Origin: Poriferisodalis sp965204125
GTDB lineage: Bacteria > Actinomycetota > Acidimicrobiia > Acidimicrobiales > Poriferisodalaceae
Assembly (NCBI RefSeq): GCF_965204125.1
Contig: NZ_OZ241968.1
Span: 62,001 to 126,000 of the forward strand
Reading direction: 5' to 3'
Length of the DNA: 64,000 nucleotides
Numbering within the stretch: the stretch's first letter is position 1; each line of letters opens with the position of its first letter. Below the pieces are notes generated by a model. It was not told the DNA's origin and made no database searches. It was given only the letters and a program-made list of their open reading frames with translations. Position numbers and translations under genes: made by a program. Positions 27,013 through 35,642 of this stretch are shown here, piece by piece.

Positions 27013-28014
27013 CTACCGGGCTCGGCGGCGGCCGATCAGAAAGCCCGTTCCCCACGACAGGTGCATGACAGCGAAGGCCGCAGCCGCCCGTAAGCGATCG
27101 CCGACCAATGGAAGGCGCTGGCGCAGCCGTGCCGCCGCCAACGTGCTTGCGCCGACATATGCGGCAGGAACGATCCCTCCGCGCAGGCGCCCTCGCGCCA
27201 ACTCCAGCGCGGACAGACCCAAGCCGATCACGAGGGCGGGTGCCGCAAGCTGCCGCGGCTGGATCGAGCGCGGGCTGCGAGCGATCACCACACGTTTCCA
27301 GGCGCCGTACTCGAAGTACTGGCGCGCCAGACCTGCCCAGCTCGACCGGGGCTGGTACTCCACGGCCAAGCTCGGGTCCAGCCACACCACGTGACCCTGC
27401 TCGCGCAGGCGCCAGTTCAGTTCGTAGTCCTGGTTCCGCAGCAACGTTTCGTCGAACCCGCCCACCGACGCGAGCGCGCCAGCGTCAAACACGCCTAGGT
27501 ACACCGTGTCCACGGGTCCCTCATCGCTCCCCTGCCGGAACGCGGCCGGGCCGCCCCCGAATGGCGACGACAGCGCCGCGGCGATGATCCGGCTCACCTC
27601 TCCCTGGCCCACCGGATTCTGCACACCGCCGACGTTCGCCGCGCCGGTGCGCTGAAGCGTTGCCACCGCTCGCTCCACGTACTCGGCTGGGAGCCTGGCC
27701 TGGGCGTCGACTCGCACAATGATCTCACCGGCAGCTGCACTGATCGCCCAGTTGAGACCCGACGACGTCGTACCCGCCGGGTTCGAAACCACTCGTACGG
27801 GCCGCGCCGACCGGACGTTTGAGCCCGCGGTGTGCGCCCGGCGCTGCGCCACGGCCTCGGTGTCGTCCGTGCTGGGGGCCGTCGCCACAATCACCTCCAT
27901 CGGCCCCGGATACGTCTGCGCACTCACGGCGTCCAAGCATCCGGGCAGCTCAGCAGCGCAGTTGCGCGCCGGAATCACCACCGAGACGGAGGGCAAGTCC
28001 CCGTTGCTGCTCAC
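27013..28014 (-). CDS. Glycosyltransferase family 2 (ExoA-like)
   Basis: A 333-residue GT-A-fold glycosyltransferase. SVSVVIPARNCAAELPGCLDAV begins the nucleotide-binding domain, the DXD-like motif is VRVDAQARLP, and GGFDETLLRNQDYELNWRLREQG is the acceptor-side motif. The C-terminal 100 residues are hydrophobic and Arg-rich, predicting membrane association. It resembles succinoglycan-type ExoA. It starts on GTG overlapping the stop of the sugar-phosphate transferase gene (GTGA), so the two are coupled parts of a surface polysaccharide locus. Confidence 0.88.
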   Translation of the reverse strand: MSSNGDLPSVSVVIPARNCAAELPGCLDAVSAQTYPGPMEVIVATAPSTDDTEAVAQRRAHTAGSNVRSARPVRVVSNPAGTTSSGLNWAISAAAGEIIVRVDAQARLPAEYVERAVATLQRTGAANVGGVQNPVGQGEVSRIIAAALSSPFGGGPAAFRQGSDEGPVDTVYLGVFDAGALASVGGFDETLLRNQDYELNWRLREQGHVVWLDPSLAVEYQPRSSWAGLARQYFEYGAWKRVVIARSPRSIQPRQLAAPALVIGLGLSALELARGRLRGGIVPAAYVGASTLAAARLRQRLPLVGDRLRAAAAFAVMHLSWGTGFLIGRRRAR

Positions 28015-29411
28015 CGGGCGTTTCGGCGGGCCATGACGACGAGACTCTTCGCCATGATCTCCCAGTCGAGTACCGGCGACCAGTTGACGACGTACTGCAG
28101 GTCGTGACCGAGCTTGTAGCCGGGATCGGTCTGGTAGTGGCCTTGGGTCTGCGCGAGTCCTGTGATACCGGGCGGCACGTCGTGGCGCCTACCGTACCCG
28201 GCGATCTCGCGCTCGAGCCGCGCAACGAATTGCGGTCGTTCGGGCCGGGGCCCCACCAGCGACATCGTGCCGGTCAGCACATTCCACAGCTGCGGCAGCT
28301 CGTCGAGCCGGGTGCGGCGTAGCCAACCCATGCCGCTCATCACCCGGGGATCGTTCGAGGCAGCCAGCACCGGACCGTTGATCTCGGCATCACGCGTCAT
28401 CGTGCGGAACTTCAGCAGCACGAACGGCGCTCCGCCGCGCCCCACGCGTTCCTGCCGGTACAGCACACCCGGGCCACCCACGATCCTGACGTAGATGGCA
28501 ACGGCGACCGTGAGCGGCAGCGCGAACGGGGCGAGCAGCGCCAGGTACGCCAGGTCCAAGAGCCGCTTGAAGCGCAGCCGGCACACCGGCAGCGCATGGT
28601 TTCGGAGCGCCACGAACGGCATTCCCCCGATCTGCCGACTGCGCTGCAGGCCGAGCAATGTGTCCGCCGGCGTGATCCGCCGGAAGACGCCGACGTTGCG
28701 CAGCTCCAGTTCGCCGAGCGGCTCGGGATAGATGGTTTCCAGCGGTTGGCCCGACAGGAGCAGCAGCTCGGTGACCTCGAGGCGATCTGCTTCACCGATG
28801 ATCAGCGCAGGGTCAGTAAGGCTGCCCGCGACCTCGGCATCAGCCTCCGCATCGGCGAGGTGCTCGGCAGCGGACTCGATGTCAGCAGCCGAGCCCACCA
28901 GCAGCATGCGGGGCTTGCCATACCGCAGCAGGCGCACGCGACGCGCACCCCAGCGATTGAACGAGATCAGCACGGCACCCGCCACGGCGAGCACCACCAG
29001 GTTCCCCCGGGGCATCAGGTAGCGACCCGTCAGCAACGTGACCGTGGCGTCGCCGCCCGCCGCCATGAACGTCAGGAGCATGGCGCGTGGCAGCCATGGC
29101 CGATGCCCCAGCCGTTGCTCGAATTCGTACAGCCCGCCGAAGTAGTAGACGGTCATGTGCAAGAAGGTGGCCACCCCGAAGCCGATCAGGTAGTGCATCT
29201 GTGGGTACGTCGGCCAGTCGAGCCCGAAGCGCACCACGGTGATGGCCACCAGCAAGGCGAACAACGTCACGGCATCGACGACGTACAGGAACCGGAAGCC
29301 CCGCCGGCCGGACGGCACCGCGGATGAAGTCACGGCTTCGCCTGTCGGCTCAGCCTCTTGGGCGATGTCCGGTGTGGTGTCCGGCAGTCGATGCCGCTCC
29401 TGGACCACCAT
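28011..29411 (-). CDS. Polyprenyl glycosylphosphotransferase (exopolysaccharide initiation)
   Basis: A 466-residue enzyme that transfers a sugar phosphate from a nucleotide sugar to undecaprenyl phosphate, starting repeat-unit synthesis. The N-terminal 160 residues hold about four membrane helices, a central CoA-binding-like domain contains RMLLVGSAADIESA, and then comes a transmembrane hairpin. The catalytic bacterial-sugar-transferase domain has RLRFKRLLDLAYLALLAP, FVLLKFRTMTRDA and LDELPQLWNVLTGTMSLVGPRPERP. First gene of the minus-strand pair with the GT2. Sugar specificity (glucose or galactose are common) is unknown, though galE nearby hints at galactose supply. Confidence 0.92.
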   Translation of the reverse strand: MVVQERHRLPDTTPDIAQEAEPTGEAVTSSAVPSGRRGFRFLYVVDAVTLFALLVAITVVRFGLDWPTYPQMHYLIGFGVATFLHMTVYYFGGLYEFEQRLGHRPWLPRAMLLTFMAAGGDATVTLLTGRYLMPRGNLVVLAVAGAVLISFNRWGARRVRLLRYGKPRMLLVGSAADIESAAEHLADAEADAEVAGSLTDPALIIGEADRLEVTELLLLSGQPLETIYPEPLGELELRNVGVFRRITPADTLLGLQRSRQIGGMPFVALRNHALPVCRLRFKRLLDLAYLALLAPFALPLTVAVAIYVRIVGGPGVLYRQERVGRGGAPFVLLKFRTMTRDAEINGPVLAASNDPRVMSGMGWLRRTRLDELPQLWNVLTGTMSLVGPRPERPQFVARLEREIAGYGRRHDVPPGITGLAQTQGHYQTDPGYKLGHDLQYVVNWSPVLDWEIMAKSLVVMARRNAR

Positions 29412-29505
29412 CGGGCCGATACTACGCTGCGTCCCTCCAGACGGTGGGTGCGGCGATCAGCATTGCAGCGATCAGAATCGGGCGATCGGAAACGACGGAT
29501 CCTTC

Positions 29506-31104
29506 ATGCTCACTCCAGGACGTCTAGCCCGGTTGCGCTCGGGCTGGACCGCCGTGATCCTCATCTGCATCGGCGTGCTGCTGCTGTGGGCTCCCGACCT
29601 CGACCTGCCACTCGGCAACAGCGACGACGGCCGGATCTTCGGCCGCGCAGGCATCCAGGCACGCAACTTCTGGGACATCGGGCCGCTCGACTCAAGCCTG
29701 GGCGCTAGGACCGACCCGTTCATCAGGGCCGAATTCGAGGTACCGCCGAGGACCGAACCGCCCGCCGAGGCAGTTACCTACGCCCATCACCCGCCCCTGA
29801 AACAGTTCCTCACCATCGTCTCGGTGGGCGCGCTCGGCGACAGCCCGCAGGCGGTGCGCATCACCGACTTCCTGCTCGGGGCCGCCACCGTGGCATTCAT
29901 GGCCGCGCTGCTGCGCGCCGTGAGCATGCGCTGGGGGCCGACGCTGCTCGCCTTGCTCGCGATGGTGAGCACCGGCTTTTTCTATGTGTATGCCCGCATG
30001 GGCATCAGCTTCTCGATGCTGCTGGCGCTCACTGCGGCCATCGCGTGGCTGCGCCAGGTCGAGCAGCCATCCCGGTGGGCGCTCGTGGGCGCCGGCGCGC
30101 TGGCTGCCCTCACGGCAATGCACTCCTGGATCGCCATTGCATCGCTGGGCTTGCTGCTGCCGTGGCTGTTCTGGGGCACGCTGCAGCGGCGACGTTCCGA
30201 AGACGACGCCGGCGCCCGCGCCGTGCCAACCGCAGGCGTGGCCGGGTGGATACGCCGGGGATGGTCACCGGCACTGACCGCGGTCACCGCCGGCGCCATG
30301 CTGGGGGGCCTGCTGACCGCCGGTTGGCTGCTGAACGCAACCGACATCTCCGAACTCAGCGAGAGGGTCGCCTTCCGGACCGGCAACGACGTCTCAACCG
30401 CAGCCGAGCGGGCCCAGTTCACCTTCAGCGAATTCCTCCAGCGCCAATGGACGTTCGCCGGTCACGAGCTGCTGACGTCTTGGTGGCTGCGCCTGCTGTT
30501 CCTCCCGGCGCTCATCGCCGGCCTCATCGACCGGCGAACCCGCGGACCGGTGGTGGTGACGCTCGCAGTGGCCATGTCGCTCACGTTCGCGCTGCAACAG
30601 GGTGCGTGGATCCATCGCCTGTGGAACTTCCCGTGGGTGGCACCCACATCCATCGGCATCGCGGCCCTTGCCGACGCGATCCGTCGACTACTGCGGGGTC
30701 CGGCCACCAAGCTCCGAGCGCCGCTGGGAGCAGCCGCTGCGGCAGTGGCGCTGGTGACGCTGGCCTTCGTCGTGACGGGCTCCACGCGGGACTTCTACCT
30801 CGAACGTCCCGCCGATGCCGGAGCTGTGCTGGAACAGGCACAACATGATCCACGAGTCGGCGAAGCGGGATTGGTGTGGTTCACCTCGGGCATCTGGACG
30901 CCGCGCTGGATCTCGTACTACCTCGACCGGCCGGTGTGGATGCTCGACGAAGCCAACCTCGGCTATGTCGCCGCCACCGACGTCATCCTCGTGCGCAACG
31001 ACCGGGTGCCCTCCTTCGTCCCGCCCGAATCGATGGCCGCGCCGCTGGCCGCCGGCGAGGACTACACGCTGATCTCGGCACAGGAACTCGCAAATCGCCA
31101 GTGA
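29506..31104 (+). CDS. Multi-membrane glycosyltransferase-like protein (GT-C/ArnT-like)
   Basis: A 532-residue integral membrane protein with roughly ten hydrophobic spans. After the first span comes an acidic periplasmic loop (NSDDGRIFGRAG) and then YAHHPPLKQF, which fits the GT-C/PMT-like pattern of an acidic motif plus His/Pro-rich loop. The C-terminal 110 residues are a soluble domain without recognised motif. Such proteins use lipid-linked sugars outside the membrane. The start is the ATG at 29506, which places the first helix at residue 16. The 3' end overlaps the convergent galE by 43 bp. Family is moderately sure; donor and acceptor are unknown. Confidence 0.7.
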   Translation: MLTPGRLARLRSGWTAVILICIGVLLLWAPDLDLPLGNSDDGRIFGRAGIQARNFWDIGPLDSSLGARTDPFIRAEFEVPPRTEPPAEAVTYAHHPPLKQFLTIVSVGALGDSPQAVRITDFLLGAATVAFMAALLRAVSMRWGPTLLALLAMVSTGFFYVYARMGISFSMLLALTAAIAWLRQVEQPSRWALVGAGALAALTAMHSWIAIASLGLLLPWLFWGTLQRRRSEDDAGARAVPTAGVAGWIRRGWSPALTAVTAGAMLGGLLTAGWLLNATDISELSERVAFRTGNDVSTAAERAQFTFSEFLQRQWTFAGHELLTSWWLRLLFLPALIAGLIDRRTRGPVVVTLAVAMSLTFALQQGAWIHRLWNFPWVAPTSIGIAALADAIRRLLRGPATKLRAPLGAAAAAVALVTLAFVVTGSTRDFYLERPADAGAVLEQAQHDPRVGEAGLVWFTSGIWTPRWISYYLDRPVWMLDEANLGYVAATDVILVRNDRVPSFVPPESMAAPLAAGEDYTLISAQELANRQ

Positions 31105-32069
31105 TCGGCGAGCATCTGGCGCAGGTCTCGCTGCGCACGCCAGCCGAGTTCATCTTCTGCACGGCTGCAGTCGGCCCACGACTCGGCGATGTCGCCGGGG
31201 CGGCGGCCAACGATCTCGCAGGGGATCGGCCGACCAGTGACAGCCTCCGCCGCCGCCACCAGCTCAAGCACCGTGGTGCCTGCCCCGGTACCGAGATTGA
31301 ACACACGGCTACGGCGGGTGCCGAGGTCGGACTGGAGCGCCGCCACATGCCCTGCAGCCAGGTCCGTCACGTGGACGAAGTCGCGCACGGCTGTGCCGTC
31401 GCGAGTGTCGTAGTCATCGCCGAAGATCTGCAACCGGCTGAGGGCGCCCAGCGCTGCTCGCATGACCGCTGGTACGAGATTCTGGCCAGCGGTGATGGGC
31501 TGCTCCCCGATGCGCCCCGAGGGGTGCGCACCGACCGGGTTGAAGTAGCGCAAGATGACGGCCTGCATGGCCGAGGATGCCGCCGTGTCGGCGAGGATGC
31601 GCTCGCACATCAGCTTGGTGGTGCCGTACGGGCTCTGGGGTGCAGGAGGCGTCTCCTCGCTGACTGGCAGCTGCTCGGGCGTTCCGTAGACCACTGCCGA
31701 CGAGCTGAAGACGAAGCGATCAATGCCCCGCTCGACAGCGATCTCGGCCAGGCTCAGCGTGGAGAGAAGGTTGTTGCGGTAGTACCGCAGCGGGTCGGCA
31801 AACGACTCCGGGACGCTCTTGTGCGCCGCGAAGTGCATGATCGAATCGAAGTCATGTTCATCACAGAGCTGTCGAACTGCGGTGCGATCCGCTGCATCGC
31901 CTTCGATGACGACCAAATCTGGCGTCGTCAGCCGTCGAAGCTCAGCTACCGCGTCGCGCCGGGCGTTGGAGAAATCATCCAGCACGACGACATCGCGCCC
32001 CGCTTCATGCAGCGCAGCCACCGTGTGGCTCCCGACGTATCCGGCGCCGCCGGACACAAGCGTCGTCAT
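31062..32069 (-). CDS. galE: UDP-glucose 4-epimerase GalE
   Basis: A 335-residue extended SDR that interconverts UDP-glucose and UDP-galactose with bound NAD. GGAGYVGS lies at residues 7-14, the DDFSN motif distinguishes GalE-type sugars, FSSSAVVYG carries the catalytic Ser region, and SPYGTTK supplies YxxxK. RYFNPVGAHPSGRIGEQP and RDFVHVTDLAAGH are GalE hallmarks. It supplies UDP-galactose for the neighbouring polysaccharide genes. Its 3' end overlaps the convergent membrane glycosyltransferase gene by 43 bp, so antisense interference between the two messages is possible. Confidence 0.93.
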   Translation of the reverse strand: MTTLVSGGAGYVGSHTVAALHEAGRDVVVLDDFSNARRDAVAELRRLTTPDLVVIEGDAADRTAVRQLCDEHDFDSIMHFAAHKSVPESFADPLRYYRNNLLSTLSLAEIAVERGIDRFVFSSSAVVYGTPEQLPVSEETPPAPQSPYGTTKLMCERILADTAASSAMQAVILRYFNPVGAHPSGRIGEQPITAGQNLVPAVMRAALGALSRLQIFGDDYDTRDGTAVRDFVHVTDLAAGHVAALQSDLGTRRSRVFNLGTGAGTTVLELVAAAEAVTGRPIPCEIVGRRPGDIAESWADCSRAEDELGWRAQRDLRQMLADHWRFASSCAEISV

Positions 32070-32168
32070 GTGGGCAGTGTGCCACCCTCCCGCGACAGGC
32101 GACCGGTATGGTGAATATTCGGTCGGATGGCCGCGGTGGCCCTGCTGCGTATGTCAAGGAGCAGACCT

Positions 32169-33383
32169 TTGGAGCACGTCCGCGAACCATTTGCCGACGG
32201 CCGCCAAGGCGCGGTCAGGAGGTGCCGCCGTACCAGGATCGCTGCGAGCAGAACGCGTCGGCCGCTGATCTGGGCGACATGGCTTGCGGTGCTGATGTTG
32301 CTGTCGGCCTGCTCGTCCATCACGGTGCCGCCGGAGACGACCGAGGTCGAACCCGCACCGACAGCCACGTCGGCGCCGAACGTCACACCGCCCACCACTG
32401 CCGCACCGCCCGTCGGGACGGCACCGCCGACTACTGCAGCGCCGGTCACGTCGGTGGCCGTCACCGAGCCCGCTACAGCCACCACGGCCGCCGCGCCGCA
32501 GTTCACGGCGCCCTTCACCGGCTTGCCGACACCCACCGAGATGCTGCGACCCGCCGCAGTTGTGAAGATCGACAACCACCCCCGAGCCTTGCCGCAGTGG
32601 GGCCTCAACGATGCAGACGTCGTCTACGAGGAACTGGTCGAGGCCCGTCTCACTCGATTCGCAGCGATCTTCCATTCCACCGATGCCGACGTGATCGGCC
32701 CCGTCCGATCGGCACGCACCGGCGACTTTGCACTTCTGTCGAACCTCAACCGTCCCATCTTTGTGAACTCGGGAGCCAACGATTACACCGCGCGAGCCCT
32801 CCGCAGGGTCGACGCCATCGCCATCATCGACGGGGCCGCCATTGCAAAGGGCGTGTTCGAACGCTCGCCAGAGAAGAACGCCCCCCACAATCTCGTTACC
32901 GACACCGCCCGCATCTATGCAGCAGGTGCAGCCGAGGGCAGGACACCTCCGAAGTACTTCCGATTCCGCGCCGAGGGCGAGCCGCTGCCGCGAGGCACGG
33001 CGGTCAGCGGAGTGGATGTCGACTACGGGCAGATCAAGGCCTCATACCGCTGGGATGCTGCCGCGGCCGGCTGGGCTCGCACGCAGAACGGCAACGACCA
33101 CACCGATTTCGACGGCGTGCGCATTGCGCCCGAGAACGTCATCGTGCAGTTCGTGCGGTATCGCCAGAGCCCTGCGGATGCTGCCACCCCAGAGCCAGTG
33201 CTGACGGGCAGCGGAGAGGCGTGGATCTTCAGCAATGGCATGCTGGTGCAAGGCACCTGGGAGCGCCTCTCGGAGCTCGATGTCACGGTGTTCCGCTCCG
33301 ACAACGCCCTCATCGTGCCACTGACACCCGGGCGCACCTGGATCTCGCTGGCCCGCGCAGGAACGGCGGAGATTGTCCCCTGA
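32169..33383 (+). CDS. DUF3048 family lipoprotein
   Basis: A protein of about 404 residues with DUF3048 (YerB-like), a family of secreted proteins of unknown function. A very basic N-terminus (RRCRRTRIAASRTRRP) leads into a hydrophobic segment and lipobox LLSACSS. A Thr/Pro/Ala-rich linker of about 65 residues follows, then the domain: VVKIDNHPRALPQWGLNDADVVYEE, GPVRSARTGDF and YRQSPAD. I prefer the TTG at 32169 because AAGGAG sits seven bases upstream; ATG codons at 32127 and 32151 in the same frame lack such a site. It is probably anchored on the outer face of the membrane. Confidence 0.8.
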   Translation: MEHVREPFADGRQGAVRRCRRTRIAASRTRRPLIWATWLAVLMLLSACSSITVPPETTEVEPAPTATSAPNVTPPTTAAPPVGTAPPTTAAPVTSVAVTEPATATTAAAPQFTAPFTGLPTPTEMLRPAAVVKIDNHPRALPQWGLNDADVVYEELVEARLTRFAAIFHSTDADVIGPVRSARTGDFALLSNLNRPIFVNSGANDYTARALRRVDAIAIIDGAAIAKGVFERSPEKNAPHNLVTDTARIYAAGAAEGRTPPKYFRFRAEGEPLPRGTAVSGVDVDYGQIKASYRWDAAAAGWARTQNGNDHTDFDGVRIAPENVIVQFVRYRQSPADAATPEPVLTGSGEAWIFSNGMLVQGTWERLSELDVTVFRSDNALIVPLTPGRTWISLARAGTAEIVP

Positions 33384-33409
33384 TCCGGTGGGCTCAGCCC
33401 GTCGATCAG
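33380..33409. terminator. Inverted repeat containing both convergent stop codons
   Basis: CTGATC (33380-33385) pairs with GATCAG (33404-33409), enclosing an inner GGGC-tca-GCCC stem. The left arm contains the TGA of the DUF3048 gene and the right arm the TGA of rsfS on the other strand. It has no T-tract. It most likely serves as a shared 3'-end structure. Confidence 0.55.
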
Positions 33410-33831
33410 TCGAACTCGTGGCGAGGCACGTCCGACCACAGTCGCTCGAGGTCGTAGTACTCGCGGCTGGGCTCGTGAAATATGTGCGCCACGAACTCGC
33501 CGAAGTCGAGCAGCACCCATTGCGCCTCGTCAAGCCCCTCGGTTCGAATCGGCCCGGGACCGCCGGCCGCTTTCACGTGCGCTTCCATCAGCTCGGCGAT
33601 GCGTCGCACGCGTCGCGCATTGGGGGCGCTCGCGATGATGAACCAATCGGTGATTGCGAGTACATCGCCCACATCGAGTGCCACGATGCGCTCAGCAGAC
33701 ATCTCCGCGGCACCCTCCACAGCGGCTTGCACCAGCGGCGGCACTTCGGCGCCTGTGTTGACCGGGTCCCGCTGCAGGGCGTGAACCCCGGAAGAGACCG
33801 GGGATGCCTGCGGAACCGATGCCACGTTCAC
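33406..33831 (-). CDS. rsfS: Ribosome silencing factor RsfS
   Basis: A 141-residue protein that binds ribosomal protein L14 and keeps the 50S subunit from joining the 30S when nutrients are short. The core VALDVGDVLAITDWFIIASAPNARRVRRIAE and the C-terminal WVLLDFGEFVAHIFHEPSREYYDLERLWSD are highly conserved in the family. The N-terminus is about 25 residues longer than usual. It begins at a GTG overlapping the nadD stop, the standard nadD-rsfS arrangement. Confidence 0.93.
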   Translation of the reverse strand: MNVASVPQASPVSSGVHALQRDPVNTGAEVPPLVQAAVEGAAEMSAERIVALDVGDVLAITDWFIIASAPNARRVRRIAELMEAHVKAAGGPGPIRTEGLDEAQWVLLDFGEFVAHIFHEPSREYYDLERLWSDVPRHEFD

Positions 33832-34421
33832 GGAGAATAGAGCCTGTGCTCGACGATGTAGCTCATGACGGCGGGCGGCACGAGCTGAACTGCCTGAGGC
33901 GGGATCTCCTGATGGGCACGACGGGTCAGCAACTCGCGCACGAAAGTGGCTGAGGCCTCGACCGGTTCCATCAGCACAGTCTCGGTACGCCAGCCTTCGA
34001 CATGGACGGGCGGCCCGCCACGTGGCTGCACAACCGCGAGCCTCACACGCTCAGCCAGCTCGACGGCCCGGTGCCACGTCGAGACGCCGCCGGCTGCGGC
34101 GGGGCCCATCACCAGCAACGTTTCGGTCCCCGGCTGCTCGAGCTCGGCGACGGTGTCAATGGTGTACGTCGGTCCGCCTCGCCGGATCTCCAGATCGCTC
34201 ACGATCATGCTGTCGAAGTCGCGAAAGGCCAGCTGGGCCATGGCGAACCGGTGCTGCGCAGGCGTGACGAGCCGCTCGGCTGACTTCTGCCAGGGATCGT
34301 TCGCCACGACGATATGGAGCAGGTTGATGTCGAGCTGCTCTCTCGCGCAGATCGCGGCGGCAACGTGACCGGCGTGAGGCGGGTCGAACGTGCCCCCGAA
34401 GATCGCTTGTCGCGGCGGCAC
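33828..34421 (-). CDS. nadD: Nicotinate-nucleotide adenylyltransferase NadD
   Basis: A 197-residue enzyme that makes deamido-NAD from nicotinate mononucleotide and ATP. The nucleotidyltransferase signature GGTFDPPHAGH is at residues 9-19, and NDPWQKS follows at the expected place. The C-terminal ISxTxIR-like motif reads ASATFVREL here, a mild departure. nadD and rsfS are usually adjacent to proA in Actinomycetota. Here a sigma factor, aroG and the MoxR-VWA genes lie in between. It is divergent from the sigma factor gene, with a 354-bp intergenic region upstream. Confidence 0.92.
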   Translation of the reverse strand: MPPRQAIFGGTFDPPHAGHVAAAICAREQLDINLLHIVVANDPWQKSAERLVTPAQHRFAMAQLAFRDFDSMIVSDLEIRRGGPTYTIDTVAELEQPGTETLLVMGPAAAGGVSTWHRAVELAERVRLAVVQPRGGPPVHVEGWRTETVLMEPVEASATFVRELLTRRAHQEIPPQAVQLVPPAVMSYIVEHRLYSP

Positions 34422-34775
34422 CGCAGCAGTGTAGAGTCACGCCACACATCACTTCTGCAGCGCGCACCGGGGAGCCACTGCATTGATCGGCAAGCCCCCG
34501 GTGGCGGCTGTTTGCGCGCGTCATGCGCCATGTGCTACTTTTGACTGTCCGCCCAAAGCAGTGCTGCGCAAGGTCCGGTTTCTCGGACCTGGCATCGCAT
34601 GCGGGCGTACAAGCAAGATCGGCTCCGCCACAACGGCGGTGCCACGCCTGAGTTTGGACTGCCGCAGTCCTGCGAAGGCTGAACATACCCGGTGCCCCCC
34701 GCCGGGTGGCATGCCAGGGCGGCATGCAAGCGAATACGAAGAACCGGCTGCCCCCTGCCGGTTGGAGCGAATGTC
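34422..34775 (+). promoter_or_regulatory. Hairpin-rich leader upstream of the sigma factor gene
   Basis: A 354-bp region without a convincing gene, between divergent nadD and the sigma factor. It contains at least five perfect stem-loops, at 34571-34590 (AGGTCCG/CGGACCT), 34656-34670 (GGACT/AGTCC), 34687-34707 (ACCCGG/CCGGGT), 34709-34727 (GCATGCC/GGCATGC) and 34742-34763 (AACCGGC/GCCGGTT). The third and fifth share a TGCCCCC-type loop. The last ends just before the GGAG Shine-Dalgarno (34764-34767). I recognise no known riboswitch, tmRNA or SRP RNA. A structured 5' leader controlling the sigma factor, or an independent small RNA, is the likely reading. A TAGAGT at 34432-34437 could be a -10 box. 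Confidence 0.5.
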
Positions 34776-35642
34776 ATGGATTCAGTTGGCCAGTACCTGA
34801 ACGAGATCGGTGCGGTGGCACTGCTCACCGCAGAAGACGAGCGGATGCTCTCCCAGCAAATCGAAGCAGGACGCGATGCGAGGACGCGCCTCGACAGTGA
34901 CGAGGAGCTGTCCGTGGCCGAGCGGCGCGAACTGCGCAAGGCCGTGCAGACCGCCGCCGCCGCGCGTGACCGTTTCATCCGGGCGAACCTCCGCCTGGTC
35001 GTGTCGATCGCGCGCCGGTACCCGCTGCCTCCGACACTGGAACTGCTCGACCTGATCCAGGAAGGCAACCTGGGCCTGGAGCATGCAGTCGAGAAGTTCG
35101 ACTGGCGGCGCGGCTTCAAGTTCTCCACCTACGCCACGTTCTGGATCCGGCAGTCGATCGGACGCGCGCTCGATCAGAAGGGCAGCCTCATCCGCCTGCC
35201 TTCGGACCGCTCCGCCACGCTGCGGGCCGCGCTGCGGCACAACGGGGGCGACAGCGACTCGCTCGATGACGAGAACGCATGGCTGCAGCGGATCAGCACG
35301 CCCACTTCGCTCGACAAGACAGTCGGCGACGACGGTGACAGCGCGCTCATCGACCTCATCGGCGACGATGCGCCTGGCCCGGAGCACTACGCCATCGAGT
35401 CGGCCCGCAAGACCATGGTGCATTCCATGCTCGGCCGCCTCGACGAGCGGGCTCAGTACGCAGTCAAGCGGCGCAACGGCCTCATCGACGGCGAGCAGCG
35501 CAGCTACCGCGAAATCGGCGAAGAGCTGGGCGTGACGGCCGAAGCGGCACGCCGCCTGGTCAAGCGCGCCGTCGATGAGCTGCAGAGCCTCGCCGCCGAC
35601 GGCGAGTTTGTAGACATCGATGCCGACGCAGACGCTGTCTGA
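34776..35642 (+). CDS. Sigma-70 family RNA polymerase sigma factor, group-2-like
   Basis: A 288-residue sigma factor. Region 1.2 begins right at the start (DSVGQYLNEIGAVALLTAEDE). Region 2 is well kept: RLVVSIARRY, LDLIQEGNLGLEHAVEKFD, GFKFSTYATFWIRQSIGRAL. Region 3 includes LIRLPSDR. Region 4 is divergent: where housekeeping-type factors have VTRERVRQIE in the promoter-reading helix, this has VTAEAARRLVKRAVDEL, and the LRFGL motif is altered to VKRRNGL. It therefore probably reads a different -35 element from the main sigma. The start ATG follows GGAG. Its 3' end overlaps the aroG start by 23 bp. Confidence 0.85.
   Translation: MDSVGQYLNEIGAVALLTAEDERMLSQQIEAGRDARTRLDSDEELSVAERRELRKAVQTAAAARDRFIRANLRLVVSIARRYPLPPTLELLDLIQEGNLGLEHAVEKFDWRRGFKFSTYATFWIRQSIGRALDQKGSLIRLPSDRSATLRAALRHNGGDSDSLDDENAWLQRISTPTSLDKTVGDDGDSALIDLIGDDAPGPEHYAIESARKTMVHSMLGRLDERAQYAVKRRNGLIDGEQRSYREIGEELGVTAEAARRLVKRAVDELQSLAADGEFVDIDADADAV

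Noticed and set aside
32127..32168. ATG codons at 32127 and 32151 as the start of the DUF3048 lipoprotein
   Set aside because: They are possible, but neither has a Shine-Dalgarno, while the TTG at 32169 has AAGGAG at ideal spacing; kept only as alternatives.
34432..34437. TAGAGT with TTGTCG upstream as a firm sigma-factor promoter
   Set aside because: The spacer would be 19 bp and the -35 lies inside nadD; too weak to list separately.
34422..34775. tmRNA, 6S RNA or SRP RNA in the sigma leader
   Set aside because: No tRNA-like ends, no GGAAGC/GNRA SRP core and no single long bulged hairpin; only separate short stems.
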